A stretch of 64,000 nt of DNA from Candidatus Mycobacterium methanotrophicum (GCF_023515995.1 NZ_CP097320.1:992001-1056000), one strand, 5' to 3'. Shown: positions 51,801 through 61,713, numbered from the stretch's first letter. Notes: generated by a model from the sequence alone, not told the origin. Program-made: numbers and translations.

Positions 51801-54263
51801 ATGACGCAGCGCGGACCAGAGCCAGCCGATCCTCTTTGGCCGGTGGCCGCGGCAAGCACTACCGCCAGCCCGGCGAGCGATCTACCCGCTGCCCGGGCAA
51901 ACCTTCTCGCCCGTGGACCGGGCGACCTTGATTCGGCGGGCTTGCGTCATGCGTGGGGAGAGCTGCACGAGTCCTGGTTAGCGGCGAAAGCCGCCGAAAT
52001 CGGTATCACCGTCGACAGCGGTTTCGCGATTGTTGCGACCGGTTCACTGGGCCGCCGCGAGCTGGTTCCGTACTCTGACCTGGATCTGTTGCTGCTGCAC
52101 GACGGCATGCCTGTCGAGACCGTGCGTCAAATCGCGGACCAGCTGTGGTATCCGTTGTGGGACGCGAACATTCGCCTTGATCACAGCGTACGTACCGTCG
52201 CCGAGACATTGCAGGTCGCCGGTGCGGACGTGTCGGCCGGCGTGGCCATGCTCGATGCGCGGCACATCGCCGGCGATGAACAGCTGTCGGCCCGGCTGAT
52301 TGAGGGAGTGCGGCGGCAGTGGCGCGCCGGAATCGAGTCTCTGTTCGGCGAACTCGTTGAAGAGACGCATGCCCGGTGGCGGCGCATCGGCGAGATCGCG
52401 CACCGCGCCGAACCCGACCTGAAATTGGGCCGTGGCGGCTTGCGTGATGCGCAGCTGCTCGACGCGCTGGCCATCGCCCACCTCGCCGACCGGCTCACTA
52501 TGGCGCGGCCGGACGATTCAGCAGGTTCGTTGAGCCCGACACACAGGGCCCACCTGACGCTGCTCGACGTCCGCACCGAACTTCACCGGGTTTCCGGTCG
52601 CGGACATGACTTGCTGTTGGCCCAGTTCGCCGACGAGATCAGCGCCGCGTTGAACATTGGGGACAGATTCGACCTCTCGCGCACGCTGTCCGACTCCGGC
52701 CGCACCATCAGCTACCGCGTCGACGCCGGACTTCGGACTGCCGCTAATGCGCTACCGCGGCGCGGGATTTCGGCAATGCGCCGGCGGCCTCGCCGACCGC
52801 TCGACGAGGGGGTGGTCGAATACGCCGGCGAGATCGTGCTGGCCCGCGACGCCCGACCGCAAAACGATGCCGGGCTGGTGCTGCGCGTGGCGGCGGCGTC
52901 CGCGGTCACCGGACTGCCCATTGCGGTGTCCACGCTGACCCGGCTGGCCGACACCGCACCCGAACTCCCGGCGCCGTGGCCGCGCGAGGCGTTGAACAAC
53001 CTGCTGGTGCTGCTGGCCGCCGGCCCGGGCACGATCGCGGTAATCGAAACGCTCGACCGGACCGGGTTGTGGGTCCGCCTATTTCCCGAATGGGCCGCGA
53101 TCCGCGACCTTCCGCCCCGCGACGTCGTCCATATCTGGACGGTGGATCGCCATCTGGCCGAAGCTGTTTCGCGGGCAAGGATTTTCACCACCCGGGTAGC
53201 GCGTCCCGATCTGCTGGTCCTGTCTGCGCTGCTGCACGACATCGGAAAAGGGCGAGGTGTCGATCACAGCGTGGTCGGCGCTGAGTTGGCCACGCAAATC
53301 GGCGCCAGACTCGGTATGTGGCCGTCCGACGTTCAGACCCTTGCCAAGCTGGTGCGTCACCACTTGTTGTTGGCGAAAGTCGCGACCAGGCAAGACCTCA
53401 ACGACCAGCAGACCATTGCCAATGTCTGCGAGACGTTGGACGGAGATCCGACATTGCTCGACGTGCTGCATGCGCTGACCGAAGCCGATTCGTTGGCTAC
53501 CGGACCCGGGGTATGGAGTGACTGGAAAGCATCGCTGGTGGGCGACTTGGTGCGGCGCTGCCGGATGGTGATCGCCGGTGAGCCGTTACCCCATGCCGAT
53601 CCGCTTGATCCTGAGTATCTTTCGCTGGCCGCCGACCACAAGGTGCATGTTGAGCTGCGGCCCGGCAGCAGCCAGCGCCTCTACCACGCCGTGGTGATCG
53701 CCCCGGACCAGCGCGGGCTGCTGTCCAAAACGGCTGGTGTGCTGGCCCTGAACTCGTTACGCGTGCATTCGGCGTCGGTGAACAACCACGAGGGTGCCGC
53801 GATCAGTGAATTCGTGGTCTCGCCCCACTTCGGTTCGCCCCCCGCCGCCGGATTGTTGCGACAGCAGCTGGTCAGCGCGCTGGGCGGCGAAGTCGATGTG
53901 TTGGCCACACTCGAGCAGCGTGACCGGGAACCCCCTCGCGGCCCTGTTCGCGAAGCACCGACCGCCGTCCCGGCGCGTCATTCCACCGCCCCGCCACGCA
54001 TTGCGTGGTTCGACGGCGTATCCGGCACCATGATCATCGAAATCCGCGCCACCGACCGCGTCGGCTTGCTCGCGCGGTTCGCCGGCGCACTCGAGCGCGC
54101 CGGCGCGGACATCGACTGGGCGAAGGTGACCACGCGGGGGTCGATGGTCGATGACGTGTTCTGCGTCGTGCCGCCGGCACGGGCATCCCAGGCCGCCTCG
54201 GATGTGCGAGCGGCGATCGAACGCGACCTGTTCGCCGTGCTGGGTGCGGCCGCGCCGGCATGA
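51801..54263 (+). CDS. glnD: [Protein-PII] nucleotidyltransferase GlnD
   Basis: The 820-residue protein has the nucleotidyltransferase motif [20 protein letters not shown] near residue 77, an HD domain ([19 protein letters not shown] near 475), and two C-terminal ACT domains ([18 protein letters not shown] and [17 protein letters not shown]). It modifies and demodifies PII according to glutamine. It is the last gene of the nitrogen cassette. Its 3' end is overlapped antisense by a putative small exported protein gene. Confidence 0.96.
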   Translation: MTQRGPEPADPLWPVAAASTTASPASDLPAARANLLARGPGDLDSAGLRHAWGELHESWLAAKAAEIGITVDSGFAIVATGSLGRRELVPYSDLDLLLLHDGMPVETVRQIADQLWYPLWDANIRLDHSVRTVAETLQVAGADVSAGVAMLDARHIAGDEQLSARLIEGVRRQWRAGIESLFGELVEETHARWRRIGEIAHRAEPDLKLGRGGLRDAQLLDALAIAHLADRLTMARPDDSAGSLSPTHRAHLTLLDVRTELHRVSGRGHDLLLAQFADEISAALNIGDRFDLSRTLSDSGRTISYRVDAGLRTAANALPRRGISAMRRRPRRPLDEGVVEYAGEIVLARDARPQNDAGLVLRVAAASAVTGLPIAVSTLTRLADTAPELPAPWPREALNNLLVLLAAGPGTIAVIETLDRTGLWVRLFPEWAAIRDLPPRDVVHIWTVDRHLAEAVSRARIFTTRVARPDLLVLSALLHDIGKGRGVDHSVVGAELATQIGARLGMWPSDVQTLAKLVRHHLLLAKVATRQDLNDQQTIANVCETLDGDPTLLDVLHALTEADSLATGPGVWSDWKASLVGDLVRRCRMVIAGEPLPHADPLDPEYLSLAADHKVHVELRPGSSQRLYHAVVIAPDQRGLLSKTAGVLALNSLRVHSASVNNHEGAAISEFVVSPHFGSPPAAGLLRQQLVSALGGEVDVLATLEQRDREPPRGPVREAPTAVPARHSTAPPRIAWFDGVSGTMIIEIRATDRVGLLARFAGALERAGADIDWAKVTTRGSMVDDVFCVVPPARASQAASDVRAAIERDLFAVLGAAAPA

Positions 54264-54553
54264 CCTGGGCGACACAGCCCGGCCGACGAGTCCTGCGGAT
54301 TCAGGGAAACCCAGTGTTGAGTGCAGTGTTGCCCGAACCTGCCCGCCGGCTGGCAAGTGACCCGAATGTGGGACTGAGGCGGCGCGTCGGGCTTTGGCGC
54401 GTCTACCAGGTGCGGGCATCGGTCCACCGCGTTGGCGACGCAATCTGGATTGTCTGCGTGAGCTTGTCCAAGCGACTCGGCACCGCCGATGCCGCCGATG
54501 ATCGCCAGCGTGCCGGCGCCTGCGATCACTGCCCGTAGCGCCAATTTCCACAT
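53978..54553 (-). CDS. Putative small exported protein, C-terminus running antisense into glnD
   Basis: The start is well supported: AAGGGGAGG lies six bases before the ATG at 54553. The first 35 residues look like a signal peptide ([20 protein letters not shown], cleavage near AHA-DN). The next ~65 residues hold four cysteines ([26 protein letters not shown]), typical of a small disulfide-bonded exported protein. From about residue 97 the frame is merely antisense to the end of glnD, so an original stop may have been lost. The family is unknown to me. Confidence 0.45.
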   Translation of the reverse strand: MWKLALRAVIAGAGTLAIIGGIGGAESLGQAHADNPDCVANAVDRCPHLVDAPKPDAPPQSHIRVTCQPAGRFGQHCTQHWVSLNPQDSSAGLCRPGHAGAAAPSTANRSRSIAARTSEAAWDARAGGTTQNTSSTIDPRVVTFAQSMSAPARSSAPANRASKPTRSVARISMIMVPDTPSNHAMRGGAVE

Positions 54554-54650
54554 TGTGCGCCTCCCCTTGACGCCCGGATCGCAGGGAGCCTGAGACCGTG
54601 CGGCAGCGGCGATTCCGGCTCCTCGCGTAGCCGGCGGCCGGGCTGGGGAG

Positions 54651-54772
54651 GCGAGCAGCGGCTGCGGTTCGGCCTGCTCCAGCCCGCGACGATCACCGAA
54701 TACCTGGCATCACCACGCGCGCTGCCGAGACTGCGCGACCCGCGCCCCGACCCGAGCAAACCGCCCGTCTGA
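54651..54772 (+). pseudogene. Possible 3' remnant of an unidentified gene
   Basis: The reading frame ending at the TGA 54770-54772 gives WGGEQRLRFGLLQPATITEY and a Pro/Arg-rich end. It reads like protein, but has no start codon or ribosome site. It lies 25 bp before the orphan membrane protein on the same strand. Family unknown. Confidence 0.25.
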
Positions 54773-54797
54773 CCGGAGCAGAGGAGGCGGTTGCGCG

Positions 54798-55250
54798 GTG
54801 CTGCTCATGTCGCCATGGGCATCGGCCACCCTGGGGCCGCCGCTGCACGCCGTCTTTCGGCGGTGGAATGTCGAAGACCTACTCGGCCACATCTGCCTGA
54901 TCGTCGCGGCGACAGCGATAATCCACCACGGGCTGGCCCGGCTCGACGACGAACGCCAATCCCGCAGACTGTTCCGCCGGCACATCGCCCTCCCATTGTC
55001 GCTGGGCGCCCCGGTATCGGTGGCGGTGGTCATCGTCGCCGACGAGGGCTATCACCCCGACCTGTTCCCGGCTCATGTCAGCACCGCATGGTTCGGGGCC
55101 GATTGGACCGTGCTGGGGATCCTGCCCGTCTGGTTGTGCGCATGTCTGGGCGCGATCGGTTTCGCGTACGGGTCCGCGCGATCCTGGCACGCCAAGGTGG
55201 CGTGGTTCAGAGACAACCGCCCGGCACCGCCGCCGCGAAACGACCGCTAA
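54798..55250 (+). CDS. Small membrane protein of unknown function
   Basis: A 150-residue protein with three likely membrane segments (LLGHICLIVAATAIIHHG, PLSLGAPVSVAVVIVAD, LGILPVWLCACLGAIGFAYG) joined by Arg-rich loops. A GAGGAGG site precedes the GTG start. I do not recognise the family. It sits between the glnD region and ffh, where M. tuberculosis has different genes in my memory, so it is probably an insertion or species-specific gene. Confidence 0.65.
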   Translation: MLLMSPWASATLGPPLHAVFRRWNVEDLLGHICLIVAATAIIHHGLARLDDERQSRRLFRRHIALPLSLGAPVSVAVVIVADEGYHPDLFPAHVSTAWFGADWTVLGILPVWLCACLGAIGFAYGSARSWHAKVAWFRDNRPAPPPRNDR

Positions 55251-55379
55251 GCGGGCCAGGTTACGGCGCCGCCCGTTGCCGCTGAGGCAGCGCGCATCGT
55301 CACCCGGCTTGGTCTGGTTGCCGGGCTCCTTTTCATCGCGCTGCGCGCTCTGCATCGTCGCCCGGCTAGGCTGGGCGGC

Positions 55380-56951
55380 GTGTTCGAATCGCTGTCCGAC
55401 CGGTTGACCGGCGCCCTGCAGGGGCTGCGCGGCAAGGGCCGGCTCACCGACGCCGACATCGACGCCACCTCGCGCGAAATTCGGCTGGCGCTGCTGGAAG
55501 CCGACGTCTCGTTGCCGGTGGTACGGGAGTTCGTCGGCCGGATCAAAGAACGCGCCAAGGGCGCCGAGGTGTCCGGTGCCCTCAACCCGGCGCAGCAGGT
55601 CGTCAAGATCGTCAACGACGAGCTCATCGGCATCCTGGGCGGGCAGACCCGGCGGCTGACGTTCGCGAAGACGCCGCCGACCGTGGTGATGCTGGCCGGT
55701 CTGCAAGGCTCCGGAAAGACCACGCTGGCCGGCAAGCTGGCGGTGTGGCTGCGCAGCCAAGGGCATACCCCGCTGCTGGTGGCTTGCGACCTGCAGCGCC
55801 CGGGTGCGGTCAACCAGTTGCAGATCGTGGGGGAGCGCGCCGGCGTCGCGGTGTTCGCGCCACACCCCGGAGCGTCGGCGGATGCTGCGCAGGAGGCGGG
55901 CCCGGGTGATCCGGTCGCCGTCGCCTCGGCCGGACTCGCCGAGGCCCGGGCCAAGCATTTCGACGTCGTGATCGTCGACACCGCCGGGCGGCTGGGCATC
56001 GACGAGGAGCTGATGTCGCAGGCCGCGGCGATCCGCAATGCCATCGACCCCGACGAGGTGCTGTTCGTCCTGGACGCGATGATCGGCCAGGACGCGGTCG
56101 CGACCGCTGAAGCGTTCCGCGAGGGCGTGGGCTTCACCGGCGCAGTGCTGACCAAGCTGGACGGCGACGCACGCGGCGGCGCCGCGTTGTCGGTTCGCGA
56201 AGTCACCGGTGTGCCAATCCTTTTCGCGTCGGCCGGCGAGAAGCTGGAGGACTTCGATGTCTTCCACCCGGACCGGATGGCCAGCCGCATCTTGGGCATG
56301 GGCGACCTGCTGAGCCTCATCGAGCAGGCCGAGCAGGTCTTCGATGCCCAGCAGGCGGAAGCGACGGCCGCCAAGATCGGCTCGGGTGAGCTGACGCTGG
56401 AGGATTTCCTCGAGCAAATGCTGGCCATCCGCAAGATGGGTCCGATCGGCAATCTACTGGGGATGCTTCCCGGCGCGGGTCAGATGAAAGAGGCCCTGGC
56501 CGCCGTCGACGACAAACAACTCGACCGGCTGCAGGCGATCATCCGGGGGATGACGCCGCAGGAGCGCGCCGATCCGAAGATCATCAATGCCTCGCGACGG
56601 CTGCGCATCGCCAACGGCTCCGGTGCGACCGTGTCGGAGGTCAATAACCTGGTCGACCGGTTCTTCGAGGCCCGCAAGATGATGTCCTCGATGGTGGGCA
56701 GCATGGGCATACCCGGGTTGGGACGGAAGTCGGCGACTCGAAAGAGCGCGAAAGCCAAGGGCGGCAAGGGCAAGAAGGGCAAGAAGCGCGGTCCGACAGC
56801 GCCCCGGGCCCGCGGGCCGCTGGGCGCGGGCATGCCAGGGATGCCGGCCGGGTTCCCCGATCTGTCGAACATGCCGCAGGGTCTCGACGAGTTGCCGCCC
56901 GGCCTGGCCGATTTCGACCTGTCCAAGCTGAACTTCCCGGGCAACAAGTAG
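55380..56951 (+). CDS. ffh: Signal recognition particle protein Ffh
   Basis: The 523-residue SRP54 protein has an N domain, G domain (GLQGSGKTTLAGKLAVWL near residue 105, DTAGRLGIDEELM, TKLDGDARGGAALS) and Met-rich M domain (EQMLAIRKMGPIGNLLGMLPG). A long Gly/Lys then Pro/Met-rich tail follows (AKAKGGKGKKGKKRGP), longer than in E. coli. It binds 4.5S RNA and signal peptides. The start is GTG. No 4.5S RNA gene was seen here. Confidence 0.97.
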   Translation: MFESLSDRLTGALQGLRGKGRLTDADIDATSREIRLALLEADVSLPVVREFVGRIKERAKGAEVSGALNPAQQVVKIVNDELIGILGGQTRRLTFAKTPPTVVMLAGLQGSGKTTLAGKLAVWLRSQGHTPLLVACDLQRPGAVNQLQIVGERAGVAVFAPHPGASADAAQEAGPGDPVAVASAGLAEARAKHFDVVIVDTAGRLGIDEELMSQAAAIRNAIDPDEVLFVLDAMIGQDAVATAEAFREGVGFTGAVLTKLDGDARGGAALSVREVTGVPILFASAGEKLEDFDVFHPDRMASRILGMGDLLSLIEQAEQVFDAQQAEATAAKIGSGELTLEDFLEQMLAIRKMGPIGNLLGMLPGAGQMKEALAAVDDKQLDRLQAIIRGMTPQERADPKIINASRRLRIANGSGATVSEVNNLVDRFFEARKMMSSMVGSMGIPGLGRKSATRKSAKAKGGKGKKGKKRGPTAPRARGPLGAGMPGMPAGFPDLSNMPQGLDELPPGLADFDLSKLNFPGNK

Positions 56952-56959
56952 CCGCAGCC

Positions 56960-58030
56960 GTGCCTTTGCACGTGCGAGGGGTGGGGCTGCCCGAGCAGCA
57001 ACCCGTCGAGCTGTGGATCGTCGACGGCCGGATAAGCCGCGAACCGGTCTCCGGTGCTAACACGGTTTTCGACGGCGGCTGGATTCTGCCCGGTTTGGTC
57101 GACGCCCACTGCCACGTCGGCTTGGGGGAGCACGGCGGTTCCATCGAGATCGACGAGGCGATCGTGCAGGCCGAGACCGAACGCGGCGCGGGCGCGCTGC
57201 TGTTGCGCGACTGCGGCTCACCGACCGACACTCGCAGTCTTGACGACCGCGACGATCTGCCGCGCATCATCCGCGCCGGACGGCATCTGGCCCGAACCAA
57301 ACGGTATTCGCCCGGCTTGGCCATCGACATCGAAGACGAGTCGCGGTTGCCGGACTTGGTGGCCAAGCAGGCGCGCCGCGGCGACGGTTGGGTGAAGCTC
57401 GTCGGCGACTGGATCGACCGCGAGATAGGCGATTTGGGCCCGCTGTGGTCCGACGAAGTGCTCAAGACGGCAATCGAGGTTGCCCATCACCACGGTGCAC
57501 GGGTCACCGCGCACGTCTTCGGCGAGGATGCGATGGCGGGGCTGATCAACGCCGGAATCGACTGCATCGAACACGGCACCGGGGTCACCGACGACATTAT
57601 CGAGCTGATGGTCGAGCACGGAACCGCATTGGTGCCCACACTGGTCAACATCGAAAACTTCCCCGGTATCGCCGATGCCGCTACGCGCTACCCGAAATAC
57701 GCCGCGCATATGCGCGACCTGTACGCCAAGTGTTATCCGCGGATGGCCGCAGCCCGAGACGCCGGCATCCCGGTGTATGCCGGCACCGACGCCGGCAGCA
57801 TGGTCGCCCACGGGCGGATCGCCGACGAGATCGAGGCGCTCAAGGGGATCGGGATGAGTCCGGACGAGGCGTTGGGCGCGGCATGCTGGGACGCTCGTCG
57901 CTGGCTGGGCCGACCGGGGCTGGATCACGGCGCTTCGGCGGACCTGTTGTGCTACGCCGACGATCCACGTCAGGGTCCCGCGGTGCTGAATCGGCCCGAC
58001 CGGGTGATCTTGCGCGGTCAGATGTTCTGA
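56960..58030 (+). CDS. Amidohydrolase (imidazolonepropionase/prolidase-like)
   Basis: The 356-residue metal-dependent hydrolase shows the HxH motif in LVDAHCHVGLG, a candidate bridging lysine (GDGWVKLVGDW), histidines in VTAHVFGED and CIEHGTG, and the metal Asp in YAGTDAGSMVAHG. That is the full ligand set of subtype-I amidohydrolases. Substrate is unknown. It follows ffh by eight bases, as in M. tuberculosis by my memory. The start is GTG. Confidence 0.9.
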   Translation: MPLHVRGVGLPEQQPVELWIVDGRISREPVSGANTVFDGGWILPGLVDAHCHVGLGEHGGSIEIDEAIVQAETERGAGALLLRDCGSPTDTRSLDDRDDLPRIIRAGRHLARTKRYSPGLAIDIEDESRLPDLVAKQARRGDGWVKLVGDWIDREIGDLGPLWSDEVLKTAIEVAHHHGARVTAHVFGEDAMAGLINAGIDCIEHGTGVTDDIIELMVEHGTALVPTLVNIENFPGIADAATRYPKYAAHMRDLYAKCYPRMAAARDAGIPVYAGTDAGSMVAHGRIADEIEALKGIGMSPDEALGAACWDARRWLGRPGLDHGASADLLCYADDPRQGPAVLNRPDRVILRGQMF

Positions 58031-58077
58031 TCGCCATGGCCCGCCCCAACCGGCGTTTGAACATTATCTAAAGAATC

Positions 58078-58106
58078 TTACTAATCCCTTAATTTACGGG
58101 TAAAGT
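58078..58106 (+). promoter_or_regulatory. Candidate promoter of the FAD oxidoreductase gene
   Basis: TTACTA (58078-58083) and TAAAGT (58101-58106) are 17 bases apart in an unusually AT-rich gap. The start codon at 58146 lies about 40 bases downstream. Confidence 0.4.
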
Positions 58107-58145
58107 CGCAGCCCAGTAAGTCTTTCGACGGTCACAGGGAGCGGT

Positions 58146-59444
58146 ATGAAGCGATTTGATGTGGTGATTGTCGGTGCGCGGTGTGCTGGATCCCCGCTGG
58201 CAGTGATGCTCAGGCGCCGCGGTTTGAGCGTCTGCCTTGTTGACCGTGCCCATTTTCCGTCGGAGACGCCGTCGACTCATGTGATCCAGCCGTGCGGAGT
58301 GCGGCTGCTGGGCGAGCTGGGCCTCCTCGACGTGGTCTTGGCGTCCGGGGCGGTCCCGCTCGATCGCATCACGATGGTGATCGACGATGCCGTCCGCATC
58401 GAGGCAAAGCTTGACGAAGCCGAGCACTTGCAGTCCAGTCTGTGCATTCGGCGCGTCACGCTCGATGCGTTGCTCGTCGACGCCGCGGCTGCGGAGGGTG
58501 CCGATGTTCGCACCGGGTTGCGTGTCACGGGTCTGGTGCGGGAGGACGGTCGCGTGACGGCAGTCGACACGGCTGCCGGCCCTATCCACGGGCAGCTGGT
58601 TGTCGGCGCTGATGGCCGCCATTCGACGGTCGCTTCCCTGGTCGGCGCACGCGAGTATCACGTTGCACCCGCGGGAAAGATGTTCGCCTGGGCCTATTTC
58701 GAAGGCGTTCACGACCGGGAGGGGTGCGCGCGGATTGGCCGGCAGGGTGCGCAAGTTTTCCTCGCCGGCCCGACCGACGGCGATCTCTACATGGCCGCGA
58801 CCGGCATTGATATGGCGGGGCAAGGCGAGTTCCATACCGATCGTGACGCCAACTTCACCGCGGGTATACGAGCGTGGCCCGAACTTGCCGATGTGATCGC
58901 CGACGGGCGCCGTGCCGGTCCAATCCGGGTTCTCACGAACTGGCATGGATACTTCCGCGAGGCCGCCGGCCCTGGATGGGTACTGGTCGGCGACGCCGGG
59001 CACTTCAAAGATCCGACGCCTGGGCAAGGTATCGGCGACGCCTTCCGGCAGGCCGACCGGCTCGCCCTTGCGATCGAGGATGGACTGGGCAACACCAGTC
59101 CCGACGCGGCCATGCGGCGCTGGTGGCAGTGGCGCGACGATGACGCATACGAAATGTATTGGTTCGCAAGCGATATGGGTGCTCCTGGCACCGCATCGCC
59201 GTTGGCGACGCGGTTAATGCGGGATCTGGCAGTGGATCCCAAAGCCACGCAAATGTTCTTTGGTGTGCTCGACCACCAGATTCGGCCGTCGCAGCTGTTC
59301 ACCGGGCCTCGGGCGGCGCGGGCTGCGGTGCGTGCGCTCCTCGATAGGCCTGACCTGCTGATCGCGACGCTCAAGGAGATCGTCAGCACGGGGAGGCAGA
59401 ACGCGCGCCGTGCCCGGCAGCGGAACACGGTGCCGCAGAGCTGA
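58146..59444 (+). CDS. FAD-dependent oxidoreductase / monooxygenase
   Basis: The 432-residue protein has an N-terminal dinucleotide fold (FDVVIVGARCAGSPLAVMLRRRG), the VGADGRHSTVASLVGA DG motif and the GD motif GWVLVGDAGHFKDPTPGQG. This is the class A flavin hydroxylase or geranylgeranyl-reductase-like group. Substrate is unknown. It has its own promoter-like region and a GGGAGCGG ribosome site. The Nudix gene follows 22 bp later, which suggests co-transcription. Confidence 0.88.
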   Translation: MKRFDVVIVGARCAGSPLAVMLRRRGLSVCLVDRAHFPSETPSTHVIQPCGVRLLGELGLLDVVLASGAVPLDRITMVIDDAVRIEAKLDEAEHLQSSLCIRRVTLDALLVDAAAAEGADVRTGLRVTGLVREDGRVTAVDTAAGPIHGQLVVGADGRHSTVASLVGAREYHVAPAGKMFAWAYFEGVHDREGCARIGRQGAQVFLAGPTDGDLYMAATGIDMAGQGEFHTDRDANFTAGIRAWPELADVIADGRRAGPIRVLTNWHGYFREAAGPGWVLVGDAGHFKDPTPGQGIGDAFRQADRLALAIEDGLGNTSPDAAMRRWWQWRDDDAYEMYWFASDMGAPGTASPLATRLMRDLAVDPKATQMFFGVLDHQIRPSQLFTGPRAARAAVRALLDRPDLLIATLKEIVSTGRQNARRARQRNTVPQS

Positions 59445-59466
59445 CGGCTCTGTTAGACAGTTGAGT

Positions 59467-59973
59467 ATGCCGATTCCCGAATTCATCGCTGAGCTTCGTC
59501 GGCACATCGGACATGCCCCACTGTGGTTGCCGGGTGCGACGGCTGTGGTCATCCGCAATCAGCAGGTGCTTCTGATCCAGCGCTCTGATAACCACGCATG
59601 GACCGCGGTCACCGGCGTGGTCGACCCGGGCGAGAATCCTGCGGATTGTGCCGTTCGAGAAGTCTTGGAAGAGGCCGGTATCCATGTGATTGCTCGACGA
59701 CTGGCCTGGGTCCACGTGACTCGCCCGATAGTTCATGCCAATGGCGATCACGCTCAATACCTCGATCATGTCTTTCGCATGGACTGGTCTGGCGGCGAAC
59801 CTTTCGCAGCAGACGATGAATGCGTGGACGCTCGCTGGTTTGACCTCGCCGAGATACCGGATATGTCTGCCAACATGCGTCGGCGGATCGAGCTGGCGAA
59901 TAACGACAGCCGTAACGCCGCAACGGTTTTCGATACCACCTATACCCACGCGGACCAAGACCCAGGGAAGTGA
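59467..59973 (+). CDS. Nudix hydrolase
   Basis: The 168-residue protein has the Nudix box GVVDPGENPADCAVREVLEE followed by AG. The N-terminal lead-in (MPIPEFIAELRRHIGHAPLW) is typical of actinobacterial Nudix proteins of unknown substrate. ATG 59467 is chosen because the family begins there; an in-frame start at 59410 lies inside the preceding gene. It runs convergent to the amidotransferase-like gene, with five bases between the stops. Confidence 0.92.
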   Translation: MPIPEFIAELRRHIGHAPLWLPGATAVVIRNQQVLLIQRSDNHAWTAVTGVVDPGENPADCAVREVLEEAGIHVIARRLAWVHVTRPIVHANGDHAQYLDHVFRMDWSGGEPFAADDECVDARWFDLAEIPDMSANMRRRIELANNDSRNAATVFDTTYTHADQDPGK

Positions 59974-59978
59974 TGCCG

Positions 59979-60707
59979 TCATAAATTGCCGAGGTTACGG
60001 GGATTCATCGCTGCGGCACGCAGTAAGCCGGTTATTAGTGGATGCGGGGCTTCGGGCGTGCTGGACGTCTGCGGGACGAACAAAGTGGCCAGAAAGTAAC
60101 GGAGATTTGGCAACTCGAGGATACGGGGTTCACCGTCCTGGTCGGTGCCCGATACGACCAGACCGGCTGCGGTCAGCGCCGGCAGGTGATCGAGGTTGAG
60201 GCCGAAGTTGCAGTAGTACTTCTCGGTGGTGGTCGTGCTCTGGTAAAGCCGAGCGGCGACGGCGTCCGACAACACCGTGAGCGTCATCGTCTGGTTGACC
60301 AGCGAGCAGCTCAGGGCTGTGATGAATAGATCGGACGCATACGGGTCGTATTCAGCGTGCGCGGCATCGGTGAAACCGAGGACATTGCGAGCATATTCGA
60401 GGACGACATGCTGGTATCCGCCACACGTTCCCAGCAGTGGCACATCGTGTTCGCGGGCATAGCGGATGGTCCGTAGCGCACCATTGATGCTGCGGTAGGG
60501 GCTGCCCGGCGCAATCCACCAACCGGCGTAGGCCGCGAGGTGTTCCTCGCTGAGCTGCTCGGCGTCAGATGTGGCAATCCACTCGAACGCAATCGACGCG
60601 CAGGCCGGGTCCGCGGCCTGTGCGTGAGCAACGGCAGCGCTGATCGCGGTATGTGGTTCATACGTCGGCCGGAAATCTCCGACAACGCCGATGCGAGCTT
60701 CTGCCAT
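59979..60707 (-). CDS. Class-I glutamine-amidotransferase-like protein (CTP synthase C-terminal-related)
   Basis: The 242-residue protein starts MAEARIGVVGDFRPTYEPH (ATGs at 60707, 60716 and 60740 are possible). It has the nucleophile elbow PLLGTCGGYQHVVLEY as in CTP synthase glutaminase domains. Where a class-I amidotransferase has a His-Pro-Glu motif, this protein has FLATLFVPQ, so the usual triad is incomplete. It fits the family annotated as CTP synthase C-terminal region-related (seleno)protein; here a Cys codon holds the nucleophile position. Function is unknown. Confidence 0.82.
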   Translation of the reverse strand: MAEARIGVVGDFRPTYEPHTAISAAVAHAQAADPACASIAFEWIATSDAEQLSEEHLAAYAGWWIAPGSPYRSINGALRTIRYAREHDVPLLGTCGGYQHVVLEYARNVLGFTDAAHAEYDPYASDLFITALSCSLVNQTMTLTVLSDAVAARLYQSTTTTEKYYCNFGLNLDHLPALTAAGLVVSGTDQDGEPRILELPNLRYFLATLFVPQTSSTPEAPHPLITGLLRAAAMNPRNLGNL

Positions 60708-60953
60708 GGATTTCATGCTGCCACGGACCGATGCTCGCAAGCGCCGAGATCATGAGTTAGGCTTGCAGCGCCGATCACGCCCCCGGGCGCCGTCAAATGT
60801 CCGGCTTGAGTATGGCATTTGGGTGCGCAGTTACCCGGTCAATGGTCTTTTCTTCTGCATCGGCGCCCACATTTTCGTGACAGCGCCCCGTGTCAACAGC
60901 ATCGGGCCAATCATGCACGGCCACAAAGAAACCCGTCAGAAGGAGACAAACTC

Positions 60954-61230
60954 ATGGTTACCCTTAACGCGAATCACCGTCGGTGCACAGCGGACACTCT
61001 TGGAGAACATGCTCGACTACAACAGAGCCGCACTCGTCGAAGCCGTGCAGGGGCTCACTGAGGAAGGGGCCCGTCGTCGCCTCGTCGCTTCTGCCACAAC
61101 ACCGATTGGGCTAATCAAGCATGCAGCCGCCGCTGAACGTATCTGGTTCCAACACTATCTGGCTGGAATCCCCGAAGCCGAATGCGACGGTTACGCCACC
61201 CGCGGTGCCGGCAGTCGGGCGAGGACATTG
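60954..61230 (+). pseudogene. DinB/DUF664-family protein, frameshifted and truncated
   Basis: AAGGAG lies ten bases before ATG 60954, which reads MVTLNANHRR. A frame change near 60990-61005 then joins it to TLLENMLDYNRAALVEAVQG, LVASATTPIGLIKHAAAAER and IWFQHYLAGIPEAE, which match DinB-like helical-bundle proteins. The C-terminal half is missing, replaced by unrelated sequence. Family members bind metal and act in thiol or stress pathways. It should be inactive. It diverges from the amidotransferase-like gene. Confidence 0.65.
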
Positions 61231-61239
61231 CTGAACAGC

Positions 61240-61701
61240 TGTGCCGCGTCGGCGAGCTGGCGGGCCACATCCGAGGGCTGTTGCTCGGCATACCCATCGT
61301 GCACAACCCGCTCGTCGCGTCCCGATGGTTGGCAATCCTTTTGGCTCTGGCAGGAGTACTTCCCAGCCGCCGCTCGCGCCTCGGCCGCCTCCGAACTGCC
61401 TACAGAGCAAGTGGAAGAGATCATTGGTGCCGACCGGGTCGATACCGTTCTCGTACCCCACGATTGTTCCGACGGCTTCGGGCCGGCCTATTGGCGTCGA
61501 CCCGACGCCTACCTTCGCCCCGAGGTGCGCGCCCGTATCTCGGGCCTCACACGGCTCTGCGCCAAGGACCTTGCACCTGGACTCGAGCGGCTACGCCACG
61601 ATCTCGACACCGGTGCTTGGCATGCCCGCCACCGAGATCTCCTTGACCTCAACGCTATCGACGCAGGTCTTCGCCTCATTGTCCGGGATCAACAGCGTTG
61701 A
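61240..61701 (+). pseudogene. SAM-dependent methyltransferase, C-terminal fragment
   Basis: From about 61324 one frame gives GWQSFWLWQEYFPAAARAS, IGADRVDTVLVPHDCSDGFG, AYWRRPDAYLRPEVRA and the end DAGLRLIVRDQQR, which resemble the end of mycobacterial class-I methyltransferases of unknown substrate. No SAM-binding domain precedes it. The bases at 61240-61320 give protein-like sequence in another frame (VGELAGHIRGLLLGIPIVHN), so another shift is likely. It joins directly to the DinB remnant. Confidence 0.55.
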
Positions 61702-61713
61702 TCAACGATCCAC

